The position numbers were made by a program, and so were the translations under genes. From assembly GCF_018861145.1 (NCBI RefSeq), contig NZ_JAHKQT010000009.1, positions 62,001 through 126,000 on the forward strand: a stretch of DNA of 64,000 nt, read 5' to 3'. The notes below the pieces were generated by a model that was not told the origin of the DNA, did not search any database, and was given only the letters and a program-made list of their open reading frames with translations. The stretch comes from Poseidonibacter lekithochrous (GTDB lineage: Bacteria; Campylobacterota; Campylobacteria; Campylobacterales; Arcobacteraceae). This document shows positions 17,008-25,302 of this stretch, piece by piece (position 1 is the first letter of the stretch; every line of letters begins with the position of its first letter).

Positions 17008-17026
17008 TGCAGTTTTTACTTTTTGA

Positions 17027-17128
17027 ACACTTTGTGGAAGACGTAAAACTAATATGAGTGCTTCGCGTTCTAAAAGTAAGAGTTTGAGGAAGAGACTATT
17101 CAAAATTTTATGTCCTATTTGGGGTTGA
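17027..17128 (+). pseudogene. Relic coding tail, second copy of the 8481-8534 sequence
   Basis: A stop-bounded frame with no plausible start reads ...SKSLRKRLFKILCPIWG and then TGA. The last 13 residues match the tail at 8481-8534 (LRKRLYRILYPV). It lies directly before the integrase remnant in the same frame. It is probably the 3' end of a decayed mobile-element gene of unknown type. Confidence 0.4.
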
Positions 17129-17227
17129 CATATCAATATTCTTTGGGTCTCTCAAATGTTAGGTCATAAAGATGTATCAATTACATTAAAAGTTTATGCA
17201 AAATTAACGCATCTTTTTAATAATTAG
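17129..17227 (+). pseudogene. Tyrosine recombinase/phage integrase, C-terminal remnant
   Basis: Between two stops the frame reads LWVSQMLGHKDVSITLKVYAK and ends at TAG 17225-17227. This is the C-terminal catalytic end of a phage-type integrase, with the LGHxxxxxT box and the nucleophile Tyr in KVY. Upstream conserved Arg/His residues and all other domains are missing. It marks this spot as the edge of a past integration. The stop codon is embedded in a short tandem repeat. Confidence 0.75.
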
Positions 17228-17246
17228 TAATTAGTAATTAGTAATT
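17221..17246 (+). repeat. Tandem repeat of TAATTAG (three copies plus part of a fourth)
   Basis: TAATTAG occurs three times head to tail at 17221-17241, followed by a partial TAATT. It begins at the last codons of the integrase remnant and leads into the promoter of the next ORF. It may be replication slippage at an old junction. Confidence 0.7.
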
Positions 17247-17260
17247 TTATTATATTAATG

Positions 17261-17266
17261 TATAAT
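17261..17266 (+). promoter_or_regulatory. Candidate -10 element for the HNH / membrane / DUF6414-like module
   Basis: TATAAT lies 28 bases before the first plausible start of the module, giving a leader of about 20 bases. The -35 region falls inside the TAATTAG repeat and has no good hexamer. Confidence 0.35.
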
Positions 17267-17293
17267 AATTGAAATTCTTATAAAGATACTAAA

Positions 17294-17530
17294 TTGTCAA
17301 ATATAAAAGAAAATTTATTAAAAAATAATAATTATAAATGTTTTAATTGTGGTTGTGACGTGAGTTTTAGTAATTCTTCAATAGACCATATAATTCCTTT
17401 ATCAAAAGGTGGAACTAATAATGAAGATAATCTAGTTCTTTTATGTAATAAATGTAATATATTAAAGGCTGATAAAATACTTAATAGTATGAATATGTCA
17501 CCTTTAACTAGTTCTGCTGTTAAACTTTAG
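17294..17530 (+). CDS. Small HNH endonuclease domain ORF (possibly truncated or split)
   Basis: A 78-residue ORF that is mostly one HNH nuclease fold. It has CFNCG (about 16-20), then SIDHIIPLSKGGTNNEDNL with the catalytic His, and LLCNKCN, so two CxxC zinc pairs hold the fold. The only start in frame after the upstream stop is a TTG, with a weak ribosome site. After its TAG the same frame runs on without interruption into the membrane protein that follows, so this may be the first part of a gene broken by a single stop codon. Composition is very AT-rich. Possible roles are nicking or restriction in defence, or an element-borne nuclease. Confidence 0.6.
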   Translation: MSNIKENLLKNNNYKCFNCGCDVSFSNSSIDHIIPLSKGGTNNEDNLVLLCNKCNILKADKILNSMNMSPLTSSAVKL

Positions 17531-17554
17531 ATACATTACTTTACTAAGAAACCC

Positions 17555-17992
17555 TTGTTAACTTCTATTATTACTCTATTTATTACAATTTTAATATCAA
17601 CGCTTTTATACTTTAATTTAAATACTAAAACTTCATTAGATGAATTGGATAATAGTAAAAGTTTTAAAGAACAATTTAATGAATTATCAAATACTGAAAA
17701 GTCTTTAAATAATGTTTTGCTTTTTGTATCTAACCAGAAACAAAAAATAATTGAAACAGAAAAAACTCTAAATGACTTATATACAGAAAAAGATAAACTA
17801 GAACCTATTGTAAATTCTGATAGAAAAGCAATTAAAGCTATATTAGAATATCAAAATACAAAAATTCAAGAAAATATATTTTCTGATAGAACTATAGGCT
17901 TTATACTTGGAGTAATTGGTTCTCTTTTTGCTTCAGGGATAATTGCTATTGTAAGATTTTTTTATTATAAAAGGAAAAATAATAATGATTAA
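17555..17992 (+). CDS. Two-helix membrane protein with extracytoplasmic coiled coil
   Basis: From the TTG at 17555 this is 145 residues. Membrane helix one spans about 2-21 (SIITLFITILISTLLYF). Residues about 28-100 form a polar, heptad-like helix, probably a coiled coil. Membrane helix two spans about 112-135 (IGFILGVIGSLFASGIIAIV), and the tail is basic (YKRKNNND). The frame is open upstream to 17531, immediately after the TAG of the HNH ORF, and there is no clear ribosome site at the TTG. The end overlaps the next gene by 8 bases (ATGATTAA), which implies coupled expression. I do not recognise the family. Confidence 0.6.
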   Translation: MLTSIITLFITILISTLLYFNLNTKTSLDELDNSKSFKEQFNELSNTEKSLNNVLLFVSNQKQKIIETEKTLNDLYTEKDKLEPIVNSDRKAIKAILEYQNTKIQENIFSDRTIGFILGVIGSLFASGIIAIVRFFYYKRKNNND

Positions 17993-18878
17993 AAATTTTA
18001 TATACTTAGATGTACAGAAGTTACAATCTTTATCTTCTCAATTGTTTAATGGTGTCACAGAATATATTATAACAAAATCTGCGACTGATAAAAGTGCAAA
18101 TAGCCAAAACAAAACAAAGTCTATTACTAAAGAAACTATTATAGCAGATATTTTAAATCAAAATAATTCAGAATCAGAAAAGAAATTTTTAGATGATTAT
18201 TTATATTTACTATTTGAAGAAAAATTATTAGAGAATGATAAAATAGTTAATTTTAATGATATTGATATTGAGGAAATTAGTTATGAACAAAAATTTATAA
18301 AAGTTAAATCTAAAATTATTATTAATGATAATAAAACAATTTTAAATACTTTTGAAAATTTTAATACTACTACTAAATCACTACACAATATTACAACTTC
18401 GGAGGCTAAAAATAAATTAAAGGATTTAATTGCAAATAGTTCAAATAACAATGAAAAAAACATATTAAAAAGAGAATTATCGCAATTAACTAATAATAAA
18501 GTTAATGCATTAGATGATGAATTTATAAAGGATTTAACTTATTTAATTAAATATGGTTATAAAGAACAATTTGAAATACAAATGAATTTTAAAAATAAAT
18601 ATATATCTTCTAATTTAAAAAGAGAATATTTACGAGAAGATGAAGAATTATTAATAAGAAAATATTCAAGGTTTACGGAAATTGAATTTACTTTACTTGG
18701 CATTGTAACACAATCTAATAATAAATTTAATTTAGATGATCATGAAGAAAATTATGAGTCAATAAAAAAAGCTATATATAATATGATTAATCATATTGCT
18801 AATATTGAAAGTCAATTCACTGGTCTACTAGAAAATGAAATTGTAGTTGATCCAATTGCAGTTTATTATGAATTATAA
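17985..18878 (+). CDS. Cytosolic protein resembling DUF6414
   Basis: A 297-residue soluble protein starting MIKNFIYLDVQKLQSLSSQLF, then NGVTEYI. From memory this opening resembles the DUF6414 family of unknown function; this needs a profile search. The middle (about 30-170) is charged, low-complexity and helical, and the last 80 residues contain a regular alpha/beta segment ending EIVVDPIAVYYEL. There is no catalytic motif that I can see. The start codon sits inside the end of the membrane protein gene. Composition is far more AT-rich than the flanking hydrogenase genes: bases 18241-18300 contain only 9 G/C. Proteins of this kind next to a membrane partner suggest a sensor-effector pair, which is inference. 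Confidence 0.7.
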   Translation: MIKNFIYLDVQKLQSLSSQLFNGVTEYIITKSATDKSANSQNKTKSITKETIIADILNQNNSESEKKFLDDYLYLLFEEKLLENDKIVNFNDIDIEEISYEQKFIKVKSKIIINDNKTILNTFENFNTTTKSLHNITTSEAKNKLKDLIANSSNNNEKNILKRELSQLTNNKVNALDDEFIKDLTYLIKYGYKEQFEIQMNFKNKYISSNLKREYLREDEELLIRKYSRFTEIEFTLLGIVTQSNNKFNLDDHEENYESIKKAIYNMINHIANIESQFTGLLENEIVVDPIAVYYEL

Positions 18879-18914
18879 TAGGTAAAACTTATTACAAAGA
18901 TGACTCATAAAAAC

Positions 18915-18928
18915 AAGTTCAACAACCT
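18915..18928 (-). repeat. Right arm of the imperfect inverted repeat around the insertion
   Basis: AAGTTCAACAACCT is the reverse complement, less one base, of 16993-17007. The rest of the 154-base gap to 19032, between convergent genes, shows no good terminator. Confidence 0.3.
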
Positions 18929-19032
18929 GTACCTTTTGTAACTTTCATTAAATAAGTAGGGAAAAATACACTATCATATGATTGTAATAACTAACGGTTA
19001 CTTGTACAAAACTGTGAATAATCTATACTAAA

Positions 19033-19716
19033 CTAACTCCAAAAATTTCGTACGTCTTCTTTTTGAAATTTATATCCTAAAACATCACAAAGAACATCAG
19101 ATGAAAAAGACTTTGTTTTATTAACTTTATCACTAAAATATGTTTCTTGAAAACCAAACTTTTTACTATTTTGAGTAAATATCTCTTTTTTTGTTGCTTG
19201 AATGGGTGCTACAACATTAAATATTTTATTTTTAATATTTTGATCTATTATACTTTCAATAACTCCTATAACATCATCACGATGTACATAGTTTGTAGGG
19301 CCATCTTCTATAGTTTTGCCAGATGTAGATTCACCTGCTATTCTATCATATCCCATTAGTTCACCAAGTCTTAAAATTACTGTATTTTCATCTTTTATCT
19401 TTGCTAATTCTTCTGCATCGCTAATAATCTTATTATTATCATAAAAAGACATAGAACTTAAAAGTATCATTTGTGTATCAATAGCCTCATTTAAAGAAAC
19501 TGAAAAAAACACATCTTCAATTACATCTAAGTACTCATCTGATGGAGGAACAGCAATAATTAATGCATCACAATTGTAAAAGCCTACTAATGAATCCATG
19601 TTAATATCACGACAAAGACAATTGACTTCATCTCCTTGACTTTGCATTTTTTCTTTTAAGGCATTGCCTACCCATCCACATCCTAAAATGGCTATTTTTT
19701 TCTTCTTTCTACTCAT
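19033..19716 (-). CDS. NAD(P)-binding epimerase-like protein at the end of the hyd operon
   Basis: A 227-residue soluble protein with a Rossmann fold: GCGWVG near 13-18 as the dinucleotide-binding glycine motif, LIIAVPP after strand 4, LLSSMSFYD near 104 and VILRLGELMG near 134. It resembles short YeeZ/extended-SDR proteins. The usual catalytic YxxxK is not obvious, so the activity is uncertain. It lies one base after hypF with an AAAGGAATAAG ribosome site, so it is the last gene of the hydA-to-hypF transcript. Why a Rossmann protein is attached to this operon is unknown. Confidence 0.7.
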   Translation of the reverse strand: MSRKKKKIAILGCGWVGNALKEKMQSQGDEVNCLCRDINMDSLVGFYNCDALIIAVPPSDEYLDVIEDVFFSVSLNEAIDTQMILLSSMSFYDNNKIISDAEELAKIKDENTVILRLGELMGYDRIAGESTSGKTIEDGPTNYVHRDDVIGVIESIIDQNIKNKIFNVVAPIQATKKEIFTQNSKKFGFQETYFSDKVNKTKSFSSDVLCDVLGYKFQKEDVRNFWS

Positions 19717-19717
19717 C

Positions 19718-21946
19718 TTATTCCTTTGTATTTATTGTCGCCATAACTTGACCTAGAGCAATTCCACCGTCATTAGGAGGAATTGCATTCGAGATTATAG
19801 CCTTAGGGAATCTATCTAAGACTAGACCTAAAAGTACCCTATTTTGGAATACCCCACCACTTAAAACTAATGGTAAATCATAAGGTTCATATACTTTAAC
19901 TATTACTTCAACTAAAGTATAAAAAAACTTACTCACAGCAATTGAGATATCTTTTTCTTTTAACAGTAAGGGAAGAATAGGAAGTATATCTATTTTTTCA
20001 TTTTCATAATTAAAAGGATAGTATCCTATAACTGAACTATCAAATAACTCTTCAAGTAACATTCCACTTTCACCTTCAAAACTCATAACTTGGCAAATAC
20101 CAAGTAAGGATGCAACTGCATCAAATAATCTTCCTACTGAAGAACTTAATGGTGAATTTAATCCTTTTTCCCATGCCGTATAATACGCTCTAAGTTCTAC
20201 AGATGAGAATGCTCTTGTAGTAGGATTATCCAAGTTAAAAACATCTTTTCCATAAAGACTAAAAAGTATTGATAGAGCTACACGTCGTGGTTCTTTAATA
20301 GCTTTTGCACCACCTAGGAGTTTAAAGTATTCTAGAGAAGCAATTCTCTTATAATCTTCAAAGTCACATACCATAAACTCACCACCCCAAAGCATACCAT
20401 CATCTCCATAACCTGTACCATCAAATGCTACGCCAAAGACTTTACTCTTTATGTTTTTTTCTGCCATTACTGCTAATATGTGTGAATAATGATGTTGAAC
20501 TTTTTTAGCTATTATGTCTTTATTTGTCTTTATTATTTTATTTGCAACCTTTGTTGATTCATAATTTGGATGTTTATCATAAGCAATAACTTTTGCTTTA
20601 AAGTTGTATATACGCTCTAAAGTTTCAATATTTTTTTCATAATATTCAACAGATGAGATGCTATGTAAATCTCCAATATGAGGAGATAAGATAACTTGAT
20701 TATTAAAACCAATAGCTATAGTACTTTTTTGATTAGCCCCAAGAGCTAGAACATTATTTTTTAGAAAAAAAGGTATAGTAACACGTATGGGAGCATAACC
20801 TCGAGAACGTCGAATCGCAACTTCTTTCTCTTTTACGACCATAAATACAGAATCATCACATCCATTGATAATATCACGGTTATGATCTAACACATAGTCA
20901 TATATTTCTTGTAACTTCTCTAAACTCTCAAGATTAGTGCAAATCGGTTCATCTGTGACATTAGCAGAAGTAGCTACAATAGGAGACTTTAGCTTTTTTA
21001 ACAAAAGTAAGTGAAGTGGAGTGTATGGTAGGAAAAGTCCTATATAAGAAATATTTGGTGCAATATTATTTAAATGCTTATTCTTTTTTTTAACAATAAC
21101 AATAGGTCGTTCTTTAGAAAGTAAAAGATTTTCTTCTTGTTTAGAAATAATTGCAAGTTCTCTTGCCATTTTCATATCGCTTACCATTACTGCAAAAGGT
21201 TTAGTTTCTCTTTTCTTTCTTTTTCTCAACTCTTGTATGGAATTTTCATTACTTGCATCACATATTAAGTGGTATCCTCCTACACCTTTAAGTGCTAAAA
21301 TTTTACCTTCTTGTAATAATTTAACTGTTTTATCTACTTCATTTCTTGTATCTACTAATTTACCTAAATTATCCATTAATTTTAGTTTTGGTCCACAATC
21401 ATAACATCCAATAGGCTGGGCATGATAACGTCTATCTAAGGGGTTATTATATTCTAACTCACATGTCTTACACATCTTAAATGTTTTCATTGATGTTTGT
21501 TTTCTATCATAAGGTAAATTATAGATTATAGAGTAGCGTACACCACAGTGCGTACAGTTTATAAAAGGATATCCATATCGACGATTTTTAGGGTCTAAGA
21601 GTTCTCTTTCACATTCTTTACAAATACTTACATCAGGAGGAATATTAACAACTACATCACCCTTACTTTTAGTTTTGATAATTTCAAAACTATCAAAAGT
21701 TTTATATTCAATCTCTTTATGTTCAATAGTATCAATCTTAGATAAAAGAGGATATTCATATTCTATGGCTATTAAAAACTGTTTAAGTGTAAGGACATCA
21801 CTATTAATAATTATTTCAACACCACTACTATTATTACTCACAGTACCTGTTAATAGGTATCTTTGAGCTAAGGTGTAAATAAAAGGACGAAAACCAACAC
21901 CTTGCACAGTACCTGTAATATTTATTTTATAAGTACAAAGCTCCAT
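19718..21946 (-). CDS. hypF: Carbamoyltransferase HypF
   Basis: HypF transfers the carbamoyl group to HypE, the first step to the cyanide ligands. Domains in order: acylphosphatase (ITGTVQGVGFRPFIY, about 9-23), two zinc fingers (CKECERELL...CTHCGVRYS; CKTCELEYN...CYDCGPKL), a YrdC domain about 200-380 (LALKGVGGYHLICDA), and a Kae1-like domain with the metal-binding VQHHYSH near 489. The frame reaches 21955, but the ATG at 21946 has AGGAG at better spacing and gives the usual N-terminus. It overlaps hydE by 20 bases. Length 742 is normal. Confidence 0.96.
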   Translation of the reverse strand: MELCTYKINITGTVQGVGFRPFIYTLAQRYLLTGTVSNNSSGVEIIINSDVLTLKQFLIAIEYEYPLLSKIDTIEHKEIEYKTFDSFEIIKTKSKGDVVVNIPPDVSICKECERELLDPKNRRYGYPFINCTHCGVRYSIIYNLPYDRKQTSMKTFKMCKTCELEYNNPLDRRYHAQPIGCYDCGPKLKLMDNLGKLVDTRNEVDKTVKLLQEGKILALKGVGGYHLICDASNENSIQELRKRKKRETKPFAVMVSDMKMARELAIISKQEENLLLSKERPIVIVKKKNKHLNNIAPNISYIGLFLPYTPLHLLLLKKLKSPIVATSANVTDEPICTNLESLEKLQEIYDYVLDHNRDIINGCDDSVFMVVKEKEVAIRRSRGYAPIRVTIPFFLKNNVLALGANQKSTIAIGFNNQVILSPHIGDLHSISSVEYYEKNIETLERIYNFKAKVIAYDKHPNYESTKVANKIIKTNKDIIAKKVQHHYSHILAVMAEKNIKSKVFGVAFDGTGYGDDGMLWGGEFMVCDFEDYKRIASLEYFKLLGGAKAIKEPRRVALSILFSLYGKDVFNLDNPTTRAFSSVELRAYYTAWEKGLNSPLSSSVGRLFDAVASLLGICQVMSFEGESGMLLEELFDSSVIGYYPFNYENEKIDILPILPLLLKEKDISIAVSKFFYTLVEVIVKVYEPYDLPLVLSGGVFQNRVLLGLVLDRFPKAIISNAIPPNDGGIALGQVMATINTKE

Positions 21947-23942
21947 GTGCCGCATTCTCCTTACCTATAGGGAAATTTTTACTCATAAGAGGATTTTTTA
22001 CTCCAAGAGTTTTTTGTATTCTTCCATAGAGTGATTGATTAGCAAAAGTTTCACCTGTAAGAACTACAATATTACTTTCTACTTTATCACAAAGTTGAGG
22101 AACAAGTTCTCCAATATAATCACCAAAAGATTCATAAATACTATAACACATAAAATTATTTGCTACATCTCCCAGTTGATAAGACATAATACTTGTTAAA
22201 AATGCATAATTATCAAAACGGTTATCTTTAACTTTCGTATCTATTTGTAATCCACCTTTACCTAAAAAACTAACTGCCTCAGCTGATATTCCCTCAAAAC
22301 TTTCATTTTCAAGGCCAAGCGTAATAGCTGTTACTTCAAAGATATCCATATTTCCTTCTAAATTATCTAAACGTTCCCAAACATCAGGATAAACCTTTTT
22401 ATAATTATTGACTAATCTATCTGAGCCATCTCTAAGTGTACTTATTTTTTCCCATAAGTTATCAGATTCAAATGGTATAGCTGGCACTGCATTAATAACC
22501 TGTTTTCCATTATAATACAAAAAGTTCAACGTTCCATCAAAGTGAACACCAATAGCTTTTTTCCCAACTTTACCATGTTCTGCTAGTACAGATAACATCG
22601 AAGCTTTATATTGTTCAAATTGTTTTTCATTGGGATGTCCACTATCAAAACCTTCTGTATCTAATACATAAAGTTCTGAGGTAAATACAGAATCAAACAA
22701 GTTATATGAATCTATAATTTGTTTTTCATCAACACTTACACAAGCTAAACCATGAGCTACTGTAACTCTGTCTTTTTCACTCTCAACTAAAGAAGGATAT
22801 ATAATACGTTCACCTGAAATAAAAAACTTTTTATCTTGATTTATAAACAGTTTTGTATCTTTTTGTGTATTAATAGGCATATCAAAATCAACTAAGAAAT
22901 CAGCTTGTTCATCACTACTACATTCTATATAAGCCATATACTCTAAACCATGTTTCACCGCTTCAGCTGCTAAAAGCATAGTCATTCCATCATCTGGATA
23001 TTTAACTAAAGCAGAAGAACCATAAAGTTTTTTCATTACGTCACTTTTTGTTGCAACTCTTAACAATGGACGTTCTATACTCATTAAGGCATTAAATTCT
23101 TGTTCAACTAGCATTAAATGTTGGTTAAAACCAGAAGTACTTACCATAAGTAGTGTTGATAATCCAATACTTTCTTTTGTAGACTTATCTAAATTATGTG
23201 CTAATGTATTTAAACCTAAATCAACTTTACTAGTTCCAAATTTCATTTTTTCTATTCCATCTGAATTATGATTAGGATAAAAAAACTTTCTGTACCCATG
23301 CATTGTTTTCATAAGAACAGTTTTACCTTTGCTTATAGCACCTGCACTTACTTTAAAAAGGTTGTGATAATCACCCTTATTTAAAGCCATATATTCTGTT
23401 TCAGTATTAAGCATACGTAAACCTATACCACATTCAATACATGATATAAGAGGGTAATCTTTACGTAAAGAATTATCTGCTTTCTCCTTTTCACATGCCA
23501 AACAAGGTACTAAAAACTTCATTGTTGTATTTGCTCGAATATACGGATATTTACTTAAAAATTGATGTTGAGAACCACAACTATTACATGAAGTAAAAGG
23601 ATAATAAAAACGACGTGAACTTACATCAAACATCTCTTTTTGACAATTTGGACAAGGTGCAATATTAATAGGAAGATTCGCTTCCTCTAAAGGTAAGATA
23701 GATGGTTTATCTTCGCTAAAATAATGTTTTGCATTACCTAAAAACAATGAGGCAGGTAAAATATTTTCTATATCTAATAAAAAAGTTTCTAATTTTTCAT
23801 CGTCTTGATTGAAAATCATAACTATTTTATCTTTTGTTTGAATTATATCTACTTCAATACTTACTTTTTTTGCATATCCACGTATTAAGTTTGTTATATA
23901 ATTCTTATTGGAACTAAATTCTATCTCAAAGATAAAGTACAT
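21927..23942 (-). CDS. hydE: HydE, HypF-like accessory protein with degenerate active sites
   Basis: A 671-residue protein in the hydE position of the epsilonproteobacterial hydABCDE operon. It keeps HypF architecture: an N-terminal region in place of acylphosphatase (about 1-75, lacking the VQGVGFR motif), two zinc fingers with four CxxC pairs (CPNCQ, CNSCG, CLACE, CIECG at about 97-180), a YrdC-like middle, and a Kae1-like C-terminus. In the Kae1-like part the HypF motif HHYSH is replaced by EQYKA, although GVHFDGT matches HypF's GVAFDGT. I infer a HypF paralogue that has lost catalysis. HydE is needed for hydrogenase activity in Wolinella/Helicobacter literature as I recall, with unclear mechanism. 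Confidence 0.82.
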   Translation of the reverse strand: MYFIFEIEFSSNKNYITNLIRGYAKKVSIEVDIIQTKDKIVMIFNQDDEKLETFLLDIENILPASLFLGNAKHYFSEDKPSILPLEEANLPINIAPCPNCQKEMFDVSSRRFYYPFTSCNSCGSQHQFLSKYPYIRANTTMKFLVPCLACEKEKADNSLRKDYPLISCIECGIGLRMLNTETEYMALNKGDYHNLFKVSAGAISKGKTVLMKTMHGYRKFFYPNHNSDGIEKMKFGTSKVDLGLNTLAHNLDKSTKESIGLSTLLMVSTSGFNQHLMLVEQEFNALMSIERPLLRVATKSDVMKKLYGSSALVKYPDDGMTMLLAAEAVKHGLEYMAYIECSSDEQADFLVDFDMPINTQKDTKLFINQDKKFFISGERIIYPSLVESEKDRVTVAHGLACVSVDEKQIIDSYNLFDSVFTSELYVLDTEGFDSGHPNEKQFEQYKASMLSVLAEHGKVGKKAIGVHFDGTLNFLYYNGKQVINAVPAIPFESDNLWEKISTLRDGSDRLVNNYKKVYPDVWERLDNLEGNMDIFEVTAITLGLENESFEGISAEAVSFLGKGGLQIDTKVKDNRFDNYAFLTSIMSYQLGDVANNFMCYSIYESFGDYIGELVPQLCDKVESNIVVLTGETFANQSLYGRIQKTLGVKNPLMSKNFPIGKENAAHGALYL

Positions 23943-23971
23943 TGATTTTCCTGATTTTAAATTTTTATTTA

Positions 23972-24547
23972 CTAAATAAGTTTTGACATATCTGTAAAGT
24001 CTGCAATTTTAGGATTTGCATAGTCTTCAATTATACTTACAAAACTTACTTCAGCAGATTTTTTTCTTTTAAGTTCAATACCAGAGTTTTTTAATTCATA
24101 AAGTGTTTCTTCAACAAGTGCAGGCATATGTTCTAATGCCTCTGGAGTCATAGCATTTTTAACATCAATAATATCGTGTGGGACCATTGTAATAAGTTGT
24201 ACTTCGCCCATCTGTTCATGAAATGAACATATTTCAATCATCATTGTAATTTCTACTTCATTAGCAGTTTTACGTGTATCAGAATCATTTGCCATTACTT
24301 GCTCAGAATTTTCAGAACTAATTGTACCAACAGGACCTTCTTTAGAACCTGTTCCTACAATAATAACCTTGTCATATTCTTGATAATAAGTCATAAGAGT
24401 AAATCCTAAAGTACCACCCTCAACAATAGTTAGTTTAGGATGGTCTTCATAATTTTCTTCAATATATTTTACAAGATATGCACCTAATCCTTCATCATGA
24501 AACATTATGTTTCCAATGCCAATAAGTGCTATTCTTTCATACTCCAA
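23972..24547 (-). CDS. hydD: [NiFe] hydrogenase maturation protease HydD
   Basis: HydD is predicted to remove the C-terminal tail of HydB after nickel insertion. The 191-residue protein has GIGNIMFHDEGLG near 10-22 (HDEG in place of the more common xDDG, with the acidic nickel ligand kept), EGGTLGFTLM near 43 and the LITMVPHDI region near 128. The start read here is a TTG one base after the hydC stop, with no better ATG nearby. It precedes hydE by 29 bases. Confidence 0.92.
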   Translation of the reverse strand: MEYERIALIGIGNIMFHDEGLGAYLVKYIEENYEDHPKLTIVEGGTLGFTLMTYYQEYDKVIIVGTGSKEGPVGTISSENSEQVMANDSDTRKTANEVEITMMIEICSFHEQMGEVQLITMVPHDIIDVKNAMTPEALEHMPALVEETLYELKNSGIELKRKKSAEVSFVSIIEDYANPKIADFTDMSKLI

Positions 24548-24548
24548 T

Positions 24549-25292
24549 TTACGCTTCTTTATCAGTTTTTACAAATTTATCACCACCAATAACAATAGCA
24601 ATATCTCCTTCTTTCCAAAAGATTGTACGCCATACTTGATAGTAAACATGGAAAACTATCCATGTAATTAAAAGCCACATAGTCAAATGGTGCGAAATAC
24701 GTACATCCATTATATTTGCACCCGTAGCTGTTGTACCAACCATCCATGAACTAACAACTTGAGTCCAGTCTGTTGTTGCATGTAACATCCAAGGCCACCA
24801 TGCTCCAATACTACTTTCTCCTGATCCTAAGCCATGTACATACATTTGTAGACCTGTAAAAAGCATCCATCCTAAAAGCAAATGGAAAATCAAAAAATAA
24901 ACAGAATTGAAACTATCACTATGTGTCGAATCAAATTCCTTCCGTCGGTTAAGTGTTACTAAGTTTAAAAATACTTCAGCAAACTCTTTAATATTTTTCC
25001 ATGTAGGGATAACCTTTTTCCATGGCTTTTCAAAACGTGAAAAGAAAAAAAGATAAGCAATAATAACAGAAGTAACATCAAAAATAATAGCCACCATAAA
25101 GTGACCCCATCGATTCCAAGCCATTACATATTTGTCCACAGCATCATCAGCCATAAAAGTCTGATAATACGGTGCAGCAATATAAAGACCAGTAGCAATT
25201 GCTACTATCATAGAGAAAACATTAACCCAATGAATAATTCTCATTGCAGGAGTCATACGTCTTATACGTTTATATCCTTCTTTATTCGCCAC
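24549..25292 (-). CDS. hydC: Hydrogenase cytochrome b subunit HydC
   Basis: A 247-residue di-haem cytochrome b that anchors HydAB to the inner membrane and passes electrons to menaquinone. Four hydrophobic segments are visible (about 16-40, 62-85, 130-150, 200-225). Candidate haem histidines are in RIIHWVNV, FHLLLGW, SHHLTMW and FHVYYQVWR. The start is a GTG with AAGGAGTAAATT upstream. It lies 10 bases after hydB and one base before hydD. Confidence 0.95.
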   Translation of the reverse strand: MANKEGYKRIRRMTPAMRIIHWVNVFSMIVAIATGLYIAAPYYQTFMADDAVDKYVMAWNRWGHFMVAIIFDVTSVIIAYLFFFSRFEKPWKKVIPTWKNIKEFAEVFLNLVTLNRRKEFDSTHSDSFNSVYFLIFHLLLGWMLFTGLQMYVHGLGSGESSIGAWWPWMLHATTDWTQVVSSWMVGTTATGANIMDVRISHHLTMWLLITWIVFHVYYQVWRTIFWKEGDIAIVIGGDKFVKTDKEA

Positions 25293-25302
25293 AATTTACT
25301 CC

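Noticed and set aside
16733-18895. AGGTAAAACTTATTAC occurs at 16733-16748 and 18880-18895, flanking the insertion.
   Set aside because: With this base composition several exact 16-base repeats are expected by chance in 64 kb, and the first copy is inside the intact CDGSH coding region.
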